Below are positions 34,271 through 42,157 of a DNA stretch of 64,000 bases, in pieces. This stretch comes from UBA6115 sp040776985 (lineage in GTDB: Bacteria; Bacillota; Clostridia; Christensenellales; Aristaeellaceae). Where the stretch lies: contig JAXGZL010000001.1 in NCBI GenBank assembly GCA_040776985.1, positions 1-64,000 on the forward strand, written 5' to 3'. The translations under genes and the position numbers were made by a program. The notes beneath the pieces were generated by a model, which saw only the letters and a list, made by a program, of their open reading frames with translations, was not told the origin of the DNA and did not search any database. Position 1 is the stretch's first letter; each line of letters begins with the position of its first letter.

Positions 34271-34297
34271 GACGACAGGCTATCTGGTTTTGTTAAA
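34271..34297 (-). promoter_or_regulatory. Possible self-recognised ECF promoter
   Basis: On the minus strand TTTAAC (34297-34292), a 17-base spacer and CGTC (34274-34271), similar to the AAC / CGTC pattern of Bacillus ECF promoters. A sigma-A -35, TTGACA (34306-34301), overlaps just upstream but lacks a good -10. Confidence 0.45.
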
Positions 34298-34312
34298 CGA
34301 TGTCAAATAAAA

Positions 34313-34518
34313 ACAGGGCTGCCGCAGCAGCCTGTCTATCTGCGGACACTTTGTCGTTTAAATTTTCGCTTGGGATGTCCCGGCCAAGCGAAAATAAAAA
34401 CGCAATGCCCCGCCCGCCCGGCAAAGCCGGGCGATACGATTTCACTCAGAGGGCTGTGCCCTCTGAAACACCCCTTTGATATAGTTTGTCTACATTCTGG
34501 GGCTGCCGCAGCAGCCCC
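34313..34518. repeat. Cluster of five hairpins in an intergenic region
   Basis: Five consecutive inverted repeats: ACAGGGCTGC-cgca-GCAGCCTGT (34313-34335), TTTTCGCTTGG/CCAAGCGAAAA with a 10-nt loop (34363-34394), CGCCCGGC-aaa-GCCGGGCG (34415-34433), CAGAGGGC-tgt-GCCCTCTG (34447-34465) and GGGGCTGC-cgca-GCAGCCCC (34499-34518). The last would end the ABC operon on the minus strand. The first and last share the GGCTGCCGCAGCAGCC core. No coding frame is credible in this gap of about 295 bases. Confidence 0.8.
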
Positions 34519-34539
34519 TCAAACTGTATCACAAGACAT

Positions 34540-36162
34540 TCACTTCATTTTCAGCGTTCCCAGGCTGATCAGCTGGCCGTTTTTCCTGCTGAAAAGCATG
34601 GCGGTTTCCGGATGGAAGCTGAAGCGCACCGTCTGCCCGATGGTGAACAGCACCCCGCCAAAGATGACGCTGGTGAGCAGATAATCCCCCATGCGGATGC
34701 GCACGGTGGTCTCCATGCCGGTGGGCATGGCGCTGAAGACCTCCCCTTCCATGTTGCCTTTTTCTTCCAGGATCACAAACTCAGGCCGGATGCCGATCAG
34801 GAACTGGTCCTCCCCCGCGCTGCCGTCGGCCATGCCCATCTCGTCATCCTCCACCTTCACAATGCGGTAGCGGAAGCCATCCTGTTTGTTGACCTTTTCC
34901 ACCGCCTTGTTCTTTTCCTCCTCCTGGGCCTTGACCTCTTCCTGGGCGGTTTTTTTGAAGAAGGCGGGCAGGTCAAGGGGCGCCGCGGGGATGAACTCCG
35001 CCGCCAGCCCGTCAAAGGCCTTCAGTTCCAGGCTGCCGTCCGCCCTTGCCTTCCCCTCCGCCTTGATGAAGTTGATGGCAGGGTTGCCCACAAAGTCAGC
35101 GGCAAAGAGGTTGCCGGGGCGGTTGTACAGGGTCAGGGGCTTGTCATACTGCTGCAGAAGGCCGTTGTCAAGCAGACAGACCTCGGACGCCAGGGTCATG
35201 GCCTCCATCTGGTCATGGGTCACATAGATAAAGGTGCTGCCGGTTTCCAGGTGCAGACGCTGCAGCTCCGAGCGCATCTCCAGGCGCAGCTTGGCGTCCA
35301 GGTTGGAAAGCGGCTCATCCATGAACAGCACCTTGGGGCCGGGCGCCAGGGTGCGGGCGATAGCCACCCGCTGCTGCTGGCCGCCGGACAGCTCGTTGGG
35401 GTAGCGGTCCATGAACATGCCGATCTTCACAATCCGGGACACCCGGCGCACGACGCGGTCAATCTCTTCCCGGTTCAGCTTCCGCACCGTCTCCTGCACC
35501 TGGCCGCCTTTCATCACCTCAAAGCGCTCGTTCAATGTCTCGCCTTTGGTGGCGTGGGCCTGGCGGATGCTGTCCATCCTGGCCTGAAGGGCGTTGCGCA
35601 GGCTGTCCGCCGCTTCCCCGGGGTCAGCCGCCTGGTGAATCCCGGAATCCAGCAGGGTTTTTGCCGCGTCCTGGCTCAGGTCAAAGAGGTCGGACAGGCG
35701 CTGCAGGGTGTGCCTGGTGTTTTTAGGGTCCAGGTTCTCCCTGATCGCCTCCGCCAGGGCCTCCGGCTGCTTGAGGGCCTTGATCTGGTCAGCCAGGGCG
35801 TAGGCCTCCTGGTTGACGGTGGGCATCATCTCCTTGATGTTGGACAGCCCAAAGGAGATGTTCTGATACACCGTCATGTTGGGCCACAGGGCATAGTTCT
35901 GGAACAGGAAGCCCACCTTGCGCTTGTTGGCCGGCACATTGATGCCAAGCTCAGAATCAAACACCGGCACCCCGTCAATGGTGATGCGCCCCTCGGTGGG
36001 CGTTTCAAGGCCTGCAATCATCCTGAGGGTGGTGGTTTTTCCGCAGCCGGAGGGGCCCAGCAGGGTGACAAAGGCATTGTCTCGGATGACCAGGTTCAGA
36101 TTGTCCACCCCGTAGAAGCCACCCCAGCGCTTGGTTACATTTGTCAGAATAATCTCTGCCAT
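34540..36162 (-). CDS. ABC importer ATPase with a ~115-residue insert
   Basis: A 540-residue ABC ATPase of the MalK/PotA/FbpC group: Walker A GPSGCGKT (36-43), Q-loop Gln88 in FLFQNYALWP, signature LSGGQQQRV (258-266), Walker B VLFMDEP (278-284), D-loop SNLDA, switch His in VTHDQMEAM, then a TOBE-type C-terminal regulatory domain. Gln88 and the signature are about 170 residues apart, against about 50 in MalK. The extra ~115 residues (about 110-230) are Ala/Leu/Glu-rich and look helical. A second Lys/Glu-rich insert lies in the C-terminal domain (near KKTAQEEVKAQEEEKNK). The ATG at 36162 has GGAGGAG upstream. It follows the fused permease by four bases. Confidence 0.87.
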   Translation of the reverse strand: MAEIILTNVTKRWGGFYGVDNLNLVIRDNAFVTLLGPSGCGKTTTLRMIAGLETPTEGRITIDGVPVFDSELGINVPANKRKVGFLFQNYALWPNMTVYQNISFGLSNIKEMMPTVNQEAYALADQIKALKQPEALAEAIRENLDPKNTRHTLQRLSDLFDLSQDAAKTLLDSGIHQAADPGEAADSLRNALQARMDSIRQAHATKGETLNERFEVMKGGQVQETVRKLNREEIDRVVRRVSRIVKIGMFMDRYPNELSGGQQQRVAIARTLAPGPKVLFMDEPLSNLDAKLRLEMRSELQRLHLETGSTFIYVTHDQMEAMTLASEVCLLDNGLLQQYDKPLTLYNRPGNLFAADFVGNPAINFIKAEGKARADGSLELKAFDGLAAEFIPAAPLDLPAFFKKTAQEEVKAQEEEKNKAVEKVNKQDGFRYRIVKVEDDEMGMADGSAGEDQFLIGIRPEFVILEEKGNMEGEVFSAMPTGMETTVRIRMGDYLLTSVIFGGVLFTIGQTVRFSFHPETAMLFSRKNGQLISLGTLKMK

Positions 36163-36166
36163 TTTC

Positions 36167-37996
36167 TTAGCCTCCTCCAATGCCCTTGTCCAGGCTGGCG
36201 CCTGTGAATTTGTTGATGGCTGCGTTGAGCAGCAGGATAAAGACGATCAGCATCAGGTTGATGCCGCTGGAAAAGGCGTACAGCCCCATCTCGTCAAAGT
36301 AGTCCAGCATGGTGGTGATGATCTTGGTCTGGGAGCACAGCAGCATGAACAGGGTCAGTTCCCGGATGCTGGTCATGAAGGGCAGCAGATAGCCGCTGAT
36401 GATGGAGGACTTCTGGATGGGCACGATGATCCGGAGCATCCTTTTGTGCCAGGGGATGTTCTGGATGATGGCCGCCTCCTCAATCTCGCTGGAAAGCTGC
36501 ATCATGGAGTTAAGGGAGCTGCGGCTGGCAAAGGGGATGTACTTCACCGTGCCCGCCAGAATCAGCAGCAGGTAGGTGTTGTAGATCCCCATGGAGGAGC
36601 CAAAGATGAAGAAGGCCACGCCCACCGCCAGGGAGGGCATCAGGTAGGGCAGGAAGGCCATGTTGTTCACATAGGATGCCCACTTGCTGCGCCGGTTTTT
36701 GCTGACGCCATAGCCCACCAGGGTGCCGATGGTGCCGGCAAACAGGGCGCAGAAGGCCGCCACAATCACCGAGCCCTTAAACGCGTTCCATATCTCCCGG
36801 TTGTAAAGGATGCCCAGCTGCCCGTACAGCCCGCTTTCCGTGATATTCTCAGCCGTGGTCCACCACTTCAGCGTCAGGTGGCTGATGTCCCAGGTGGTCA
36901 GGAAGGAATAGTCCCCCGGGTTTGGCAGGAAGGTCTCAATGGCAAACAGCACAATGGGCAGGATGCCGGTGATAAAGGTGAGGATGATGCACACCCAGGC
37001 GATGGCCCGCCTGCCCACCCGGCCCAGCTTCACCTGGCTGCTCTGCCCGGACTTGCCGGTGACGGTGGTGTACTGCTTGCGCCCGCCGGTGGTGCGCTGG
37101 TTGACCAGCATGATCACCACCCCGATCAGGATCATGATCACCCCCAGAATGCTGGCTTGTCCGATGCGGCGTTCCCCCATGGTGACATACTGGGTGCTCA
37201 GGGTGACCAGGTTCATGTAGTGGGGCACCGGGTAGGAGCCGACGGCGCTTGAGAACACCAGCAGCACCGTGGACAGGATGGCCGGCCGCACCATGGGCAG
37301 GGTCACCCGGAAAAAGGTCTTCCACTTGGGGGTGTTCAGGATCAGCGCCGCCTCCTCCAGGTTGGCGTCCATGTTGCGGAAAATGCCGCCGATGAGGATA
37401 TAGGCAAAGGGCGCGTAGTGCATGGACAGCACCAGGATGGAGGGGAACATCCCCTTGCACCACCACAGCGGCATGTGGATGTTGAACAGCGCCGCCAATA
37501 ACCCGTCCGAGGTGCCGGTGACCAGGTTGCTGGAAAACATGTGCTGCCACACCACCGCCAGGGTCCACTGGGGCATGATGTAGGGGAAGATGAACACCGC
37601 GCTCAGGTATTTCTTGTACTTCAGGTCGGTCCGGGTCACCAGATAGGCAAAGCCCCCGCCAAAGAGGATGGCGCCGATGCAGGAGCCTGCCGCCAGGATC
37701 ATGGAGTTGAAAAAGGGCATCCACAGGTTGATCCGCGCCAGCCTGCCTGTGAACAGGTCCTGCCAGTTGTAAAGGGTATAGCCCTCCGTCAGCCCCGTAT
37801 AGTGCGCGTCCACCGAGCCCGGGTGCACGCTGATGGTGTCCATGGCGATGAATATCATGGGCGCTATGGTTGACACCGTCAGAATGATGCCCAGGACCAG
37901 CAGGATGGCGTTATGCGGCTTCCGGAACACCGAGACAAACCGGTTCAGCGCAACGCGAAAGCGGCTGTGCCTGACAGTCTGTTCCACCTTATTCAT
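36167..37996 (-). CDS. Fused two-domain ABC permease (FbpB/ThiP type)
   Basis: A 609-residue membrane protein with two permease halves, each with about six helices and an EAA-like loop (EEAALILNTPKWKTFFRVTLP near residue 215 and EEAAIIQNIPWHKRMLRIIVP near 505). Such fused permeases serve ferric-iron, thiamine, 2-aminoethylphosphonate and related importers. A linker with GGRKQYTTVTGKSG separates the halves. The substrate cannot be read from the sequence. Confidence 0.85.
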   Translation of the reverse strand: MNKVEQTVRHSRFRVALNRFVSVFRKPHNAILLVLGIILTVSTIAPMIFIAMDTISVHPGSVDAHYTGLTEGYTLYNWQDLFTGRLARINLWMPFFNSMILAAGSCIGAILFGGGFAYLVTRTDLKYKKYLSAVFIFPYIMPQWTLAVVWQHMFSSNLVTGTSDGLLAALFNIHMPLWWCKGMFPSILVLSMHYAPFAYILIGGIFRNMDANLEEAALILNTPKWKTFFRVTLPMVRPAILSTVLLVFSSAVGSYPVPHYMNLVTLSTQYVTMGERRIGQASILGVIMILIGVVIMLVNQRTTGGRKQYTTVTGKSGQSSQVKLGRVGRRAIAWVCIILTFITGILPIVLFAIETFLPNPGDYSFLTTWDISHLTLKWWTTAENITESGLYGQLGILYNREIWNAFKGSVIVAAFCALFAGTIGTLVGYGVSKNRRSKWASYVNNMAFLPYLMPSLAVGVAFFIFGSSMGIYNTYLLLILAGTVKYIPFASRSSLNSMMQLSSEIEEAAIIQNIPWHKRMLRIIVPIQKSSIISGYLLPFMTSIRELTLFMLLCSQTKIITTMLDYFDEMGLYAFSSGINLMLIVFILLLNAAINKFTGASLDKGIGGG

Positions 37997-38014
37997 CCTT
38001 TCATTGTGTCTGAT

Positions 38015-38052
38015 AAAAAGAATGGGAGGCGCACCCTATGGGTACGCCTCCC
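38015..38052 (-). terminator. Attenuator between the binding-protein gene and the permease gene
   Basis: GGGAGGCGcACCC pairs with GGGTaCGCCTCCC around a 3-nt loop (38024-38052). On the minus strand it is followed by TTCTTTTTATC. It lies inside the operon, so it would keep binding-protein expression higher than that of the permease and ATPase. Confidence 0.8.
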
Positions 38053-38061
38053 CAAAACAGG

Positions 38062-39366
38062 TCAGCGGTTGCCCACGATCATGTCAATCCAGTCACCCAG
38101 GTCAAAGGAAACCTGAGCGCAGTATGCCGGATCCTCCACCACCAGGCGGCCGCCGTCCGCGGACAGCCACCAGTCGTAGCCCCGGTCGTTCTTGGCGTCA
38201 AACTTGTTTTCGCCGTCCACATAGCCGTCCTTGGAGTGATCCTGGTTGCAGGCCGGGTTGGCAGAATAGCCGCCGATGTCCTTTCCCCAGGCAGAGAAGC
38301 CTTCCTGGGTGGTGGTCATGTAGGCGATGAAGGCGCAGGCCGTCCAGGGCAGGGGCGAGGTTTTCACCACCTGCAGGTAGTGCTTGTAGGCATAGCCGCC
38401 AATGCCCTTGTAGCCATCCTGATAGGCGGCCACGGTGATGTTGTTGACAGAGGACTCGGGGGATTCCTCAACGGAGCGCAGCTTGGAATACACCAGGAGG
38501 CCGGTCTGCCCCTGGGCGGACTTGGTCACCAGGGTGTTGCTGATGGGGCCGTCGTCCGTTTCCTCGTTGTACTGCTGGCACCACAGCTTGATCCAAGCCA
38601 GGGCATACTTGGCGTTTTCCGCCTCCAGGCCCAGATAGGCCGCGTCCTCCGCCACCTCATCCACGAAGGGCTGGAAATAGGCCTGGTCCTCGGCGCTGAG
38701 CGCGTCAAAGGCATCCTTGACATAGTTGGCATACTTCTCATGGGTCAGCATATAGAGGAAGTTCTTGCCCACCAGCTCGGAGTTGACGCCCATGAACAGG
38801 GGCGCCTGGCCCTTTTTCACAAAGTCCCAGGAGTTCATGAAGGTGTCGCCGCCCACATTGTTGAACATGAAGATCTTGTTGAGGGTCTGCAGCGCCAGGG
38901 GATGCCCGTTGGCCTCCACGTCCACGCCCTCCGCCTCACGCCACTGCTTGGGGATGAAGTTCAGCAGGTTTCCGGTGTTGAGCATCTTGCTCTGGATCTG
39001 GTTGCCGTCCTGAATCAGCGTCATGGCGTAGATATGCTTGGCGCTTTTGATGTCGGCGTTCAGAGTGGTGAAGATGGAGTTGCTCTTGGGCTGGGACCAT
39101 TCGATGATCCCGTCATAGGAGGGGTCCATCTCCTGCAGCATGGCGATAAAACTGGCCCCGGCGGTCTTGCCGCGGCTGGAGTTGCCGATGCCGTAGAGCA
39201 CCTTGCCCCTGGATTCCTCAATGGCTTTCTTGAACAGCTCCTCGTTGGTCATCTGCTCAGCCTGCTTGATCACCTCTTCCACGCTGAGGTTTTCGCTGGC
39301 CAGCGCGCCGCCTGTCAGCGACAGAACCAGAGCCAAAGCCAGTAAGAGAGCGCATAGTTTCCGCAT
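38062..39366 (-). CDS. ABC importer substrate-binding protein
   Basis: A 434-residue exported protein with signal peptide (residues 1-23, LALALVLSLTGGALASE). The mature part follows the family-1 solute-binding fold (GKVLYGIGNSSRGKTAGASFIAML near the start, AHHIYAMTLIQDGN-like block). There is no lipobox. It is the first gene of the importer operon and begins with a strong AAGGAG ribosome site behind a consensus promoter. The ligand is unknown; its neighbourhood to the Pho operon hints at a phosphorus compound. Confidence 0.83.
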   Translation of the reverse strand: MRKLCALLLALALVLSLTGGALASENLSVEEVIKQAEQMTNEELFKKAIEESRGKVLYGIGNSSRGKTAGASFIAMLQEMDPSYDGIIEWSQPKSNSIFTTLNADIKSAKHIYAMTLIQDGNQIQSKMLNTGNLLNFIPKQWREAEGVDVEANGHPLALQTLNKIFMFNNVGGDTFMNSWDFVKKGQAPLFMGVNSELVGKNFLYMLTHEKYANYVKDAFDALSAEDQAYFQPFVDEVAEDAAYLGLEAENAKYALAWIKLWCQQYNEETDDGPISNTLVTKSAQGQTGLLVYSKLRSVEESPESSVNNITVAAYQDGYKGIGGYAYKHYLQVVKTSPLPWTACAFIAYMTTTQEGFSAWGKDIGGYSANPACNQDHSKDGYVDGENKFDAKNDRGYDWWLSADGGRLVVEDPAYCAQVSFDLGDWIDMIVGNR

Positions 39367-39404
39367 AGTATTCTCCTTCCATTTTGCATATATGGGTCAA
39401 ATGC

Positions 39405-39433
39405 AGTATATCCCACCCCATCCGGATTGTCAA
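39405..39433 (-). promoter_or_regulatory. Promoter of the ABC importer operon
   Basis: On the minus strand TTGACA (39433-39428), a 17-base spacer and TATACT (39410-39405). A near-consensus sigma-A promoter, 39 bases before the binding-protein ATG. Confidence 0.85.
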
Positions 39434-39473
39434 TTTGGCCATATTTTTACCATATTTATAAATTTCTCTTTAT

Positions 39474-39513
39474 TTTACATGGATTTTACATCCCCCTGAC
39501 AATTGATTTTACA
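39474..39513 (+). promoter_or_regulatory. Pho box upstream of pstS
   Basis: Four direct repeats, TTTACA (39474), TTTACA (39485), CTGACA (39496) and TTTACA (39508), spaced 11, 11 and 12 bases. This matches the TT(A/C/T)ACA repeats with an 11-bp period bound by Bacillus PhoP. It lies 51 bases before the pstS start and about 40 bases upstream of the divergent promoter's -35. Confidence 0.85.
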
Positions 39514-39563
39514 CAGCCTGGTTAAGGTGATGGCGTACCAAATCATTAGGAGGACACGATTAC

Positions 39564-40436
39564 ATGAAGATCCGGAAAATCCTGGCCCTGACCTTGGCCC
39601 TGTGCGCCCTCACCGCTGTTGCCCTGGCCGAGTTTGACGCCAGCAAGACCATCGCCGTCGTCTCCCGCGAAGAGGGCAGCGGCACCCGCGGCGCCTTCAT
39701 CGAGCTGACCGGAATCGCCACCAAGAACGCGGAAGGCAAAGAGGTGGACAACACCTACGCCGAGGCGGACTTTGTCAACGGCACCTCCCTGGTGCTCACC
39801 ACCGTCGCTTCCAACGACTACGCCATCGGCTATGCCTCCCTGGCTTCCGTCATGCACAATGACACCGTGAAGTCCCTGAAGGTGAACGGCGTTGAAGCCA
39901 CAACCGAAAACATCCTGAGCGGCAGCTATCCCATCGCCCGTCCCTTCAATATCGTCACCAGGGGCGAGGCGGAGGACGAGCTGGTGAAGGACTTCATCGC
40001 CTTCATCATGAGCAAGCAGGGCCAGGAAGAAGTGGCCGCTGACGGCCTGGTCCCCGTGGCCGCTGACGCCCCCGAGTACAAGCCCGCCGGCCTCAAAGGC
40101 ACCCTGGTGGTGGGCGGCTCCACCTCCGTGGCCCCCATCATGGAAAAGCTGGGCGAGGCCTACAGCGCGCTCAACCCCGAGGTTGAAGTGGATGTGCAGG
40201 CCACCGGCTCCACCGCCGGCGTCACCGGCGCCCTGGACGGCACCTACATGATCGGCATGTCCTCAAGGGCCCTGAAGGACAGCGAGAAGGAATCCGGCGC
40301 CCTGGGCAGCGCCATCGGCATCGACGGCATCGCTGTGGTCGCCCATCCCGCCAACCCCACCGATGACCTCAGCCTGGAGCAGGTCCGTCAGATCTTCACC
40401 GGCGAAGTCACCACCTGGGCAGAGCTGAGCAAATAA
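39564..40436 (+). CDS. pstS: Phosphate-binding protein PstS with swapped halves
   Basis: A 290-residue exported protein (signal peptide 1-22). Its motif order is reversed from usual PstS. The segment with SREEGSGTRGAFIEL, which lies in the second half of canonical PstS, comes first (residue ~34). The segment with GGSTSVAPIMEKL, which is normally N-terminal, comes at ~190. The protein ends FTGEVTTWAEL, which normally leads into SREEGSGTR. The simplest reading is a circular permutation. Both phosphate-binding parts (GSTSVAP and GSGTRGAF) are intact. It is the first gene of the Pho operon, with AGGAGG upstream. Confidence 0.9.
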   Translation: MKIRKILALTLALCALTAVALAEFDASKTIAVVSREEGSGTRGAFIELTGIATKNAEGKEVDNTYAEADFVNGTSLVLTTVASNDYAIGYASLASVMHNDTVKSLKVNGVEATTENILSGSYPIARPFNIVTRGEAEDELVKDFIAFIMSKQGQEEVAADGLVPVAADAPEYKPAGLKGTLVVGGSTSVAPIMEKLGEAYSALNPEVEVDVQATGSTAGVTGALDGTYMIGMSSRALKDSEKESGALGSAIGIDGIAVVAHPANPTDDLSLEQVRQIFTGEVTTWAELSK

Positions 40437-40439
40437 TCC

Positions 40440-41303
40440 ATGCGACAGCGGAAGAATCTTTCCGAAGGACTCATGCGGGGGCTGTTTCTGGCCTCCGCAT
40501 GCGTCTGCATCCTGGCAGTGGGCACCATCTGTGCCTTCCTGTTTATCAACGGGCTGCCCTTCTTCAGGGCCTACTCCCCGGTTGATTTCATCACCGGCAC
40601 CGAGTGGGCGCCCCTGCGGGATGTCTTTGGCATCCTGCCCATGATTGTGGGCAGCTTTTATGTCACCCTGGGCGCCCTGCTGCTGGGGGCCCCCATCGGC
40701 ATCCTCACCGCCATCCTGATGGCCCGTTTCGCCTCAAAGAGGGTGGTAAAAATGATGAAGCCGGCGGTGGCTCTGCTGGCGGGCATCCCCTCTGTGGTCT
40801 ATGGCTTTTTTGGCGTGATGTTGCTGGTTCCCCTGGTGCGGATTCACCTGGGCGGCACCGGCAAAAGCGTGCTGATGGCAAGCCTGCTGCTTGCCATCAT
40901 GATTCTGCCCACCATCATCCAGACCGCGGAGGCCGCCATCACGGCGGTGCCCACCAGCTATTACGAGGGCAGCCTGGCCCTGGGCGCCACCCATGAGATG
41001 AGCGTGTTCCGGGCCGTCCTCCCCGGCGCCCGACCGGGCATCCTGTCCGGCATCGTGCTGGGGATTGGCCGCGCCATCGGGGAGACCATGGCGGTCATCA
41101 TGGTGGCAGGCAACAACCCGCGCATGCCTGGGGACATCCTGAAGGGGGTGCGCACCCTCACCGTCAATGTGCTGATGGAAATGGGCTATGCCGCGGACCT
41201 GCACCGGGAAAGCCTGATTGCCACCGGAGTGGTGCTGTTCATCATCGTGATGGCCATCAACTTCATCTTCTCCTTCATCAACCGCAGGAGGGTGCTGCAG
41301 TGA
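40440..41303 (+). CDS. pstC: Phosphate ABC permease PstC
   Basis: A 287-residue membrane protein with about six helices and the PstC pattern FGILPMIVGSFYVTLGALLLGAPIGI, VALLAGIPSVVYGFFG and the EAA loop YYEGSLALGATHEMSVFRAVLPGARPG. It forms the high-affinity phosphate channel with PstA. It begins three bases after pstS and overlaps pstA by four bases. Confidence 0.93.
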   Translation: MRQRKNLSEGLMRGLFLASACVCILAVGTICAFLFINGLPFFRAYSPVDFITGTEWAPLRDVFGILPMIVGSFYVTLGALLLGAPIGILTAILMARFASKRVVKMMKPAVALLAGIPSVVYGFFGVMLLVPLVRIHLGGTGKSVLMASLLLAIMILPTIIQTAEAAITAVPTSYYEGSLALGATHEMSVFRAVLPGARPGILSGIVLGIGRAIGETMAVIMVAGNNPRMPGDILKGVRTLTVNVLMEMGYAADLHRESLIATGVVLFIIVMAINFIFSFINRRRVLQ

Positions 41304-42154
41304 ACGGCATTGACATCTCCGTCCCCACCCGGCGCAGGCGCCATCTGGGTTCCCGGATCCTGAAGGCCCTGTGCTGGCTGTCAGGCTTCATAACCCTGGG
41401 CACCCTGGCGCTGATCGTGCTCTACATCTGCATAAACGGCATCCCCCACCTGAAGGGCAGCCTGTTTGCCATCAAGTACAACTCCAGGAATGTCTCCATG
41501 TTCCACGCCATCGTGAACACCCTCGCCATGACCGGGCTGGCGCTGCTGTTCTCTGTGCCGGTGGGGGTGTTTGGCGGCATATACCTGGCGGAGTACGCGA
41601 AACCGGGGAGCAAACTGGTGAAGCTGATCCGGGTCACTGCGGAAACCCTCACCGGCATCCCCTCCATCGTCTATGCGCTGTTTGGCATGCTGGCCTTTGT
41701 GGTGACGCTTAAAATCGGCATTTCCATCCTCTCCGGCGCCCTCACCCTGGCCATCATGACCCTGCCTTTGATCCTGCGCCAGACGGAGGAATCCCTGCTG
41801 TCCGTGCCCCTTTCCTACCGGGAGGGCAGCTTTGGCCTGGGGGCGGGCAAGCTGCGCACCACCATGCGCATTGTGCTGCCCGTCGCCATGCCCGGCATCC
41901 TGGCGGCAGTGCTGCTGTCCATCGGCCGCATCTCCGGCGAGACCGCCGCCCTCATCTACACCGCCGGCACCGCCACCCGGATCGCCGGGCTGATGAAGTC
42001 CGGCCGGACGCTGTCCGTCCACCTTTATCAGCTGCAGCAGGAAGCCCGCTACATGAATGAGGCCTTCGCGGTGGCGGTGGTGCTGCTGGTGATTGTGATC
42101 CTGATGAACGCCCTGTCCTCCTTTATCGCCAGGAAACTGACCACGAAAGGCTGA
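41300..42154 (+). CDS. pstA: Phosphate ABC permease PstA
   Basis: A 284-residue membrane protein with PstA blocks VGVFGGIYLAEYAKPGSKLVKLI, AETLTGIPSIVYALFGM and SYREGSFGLGAGKLRTTMRIVLPVAMPG. It is translated from an overlapping ATGA with pstC. Confidence 0.93.
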   Translation: MNGIDISVPTRRRRHLGSRILKALCWLSGFITLGTLALIVLYICINGIPHLKGSLFAIKYNSRNVSMFHAIVNTLAMTGLALLFSVPVGVFGGIYLAEYAKPGSKLVKLIRVTAETLTGIPSIVYALFGMLAFVVTLKIGISILSGALTLAIMTLPLILRQTEESLLSVPLSYREGSFGLGAGKLRTTMRIVLPVAMPGILAAVLLSIGRISGETAALIYTAGTATRIAGLMKSGRTLSVHLYQLQQEARYMNEAFAVAVVLLVIVILMNALSSFIARKLTTKG

Positions 42155-42157
42155 ACC

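Noticed and set aside
36167..39366. Naming the importer as iron, thiamine or spermidine specific
   Set aside because: The binding protein has no motif that fixes the ligand, so only the family layout is reported.
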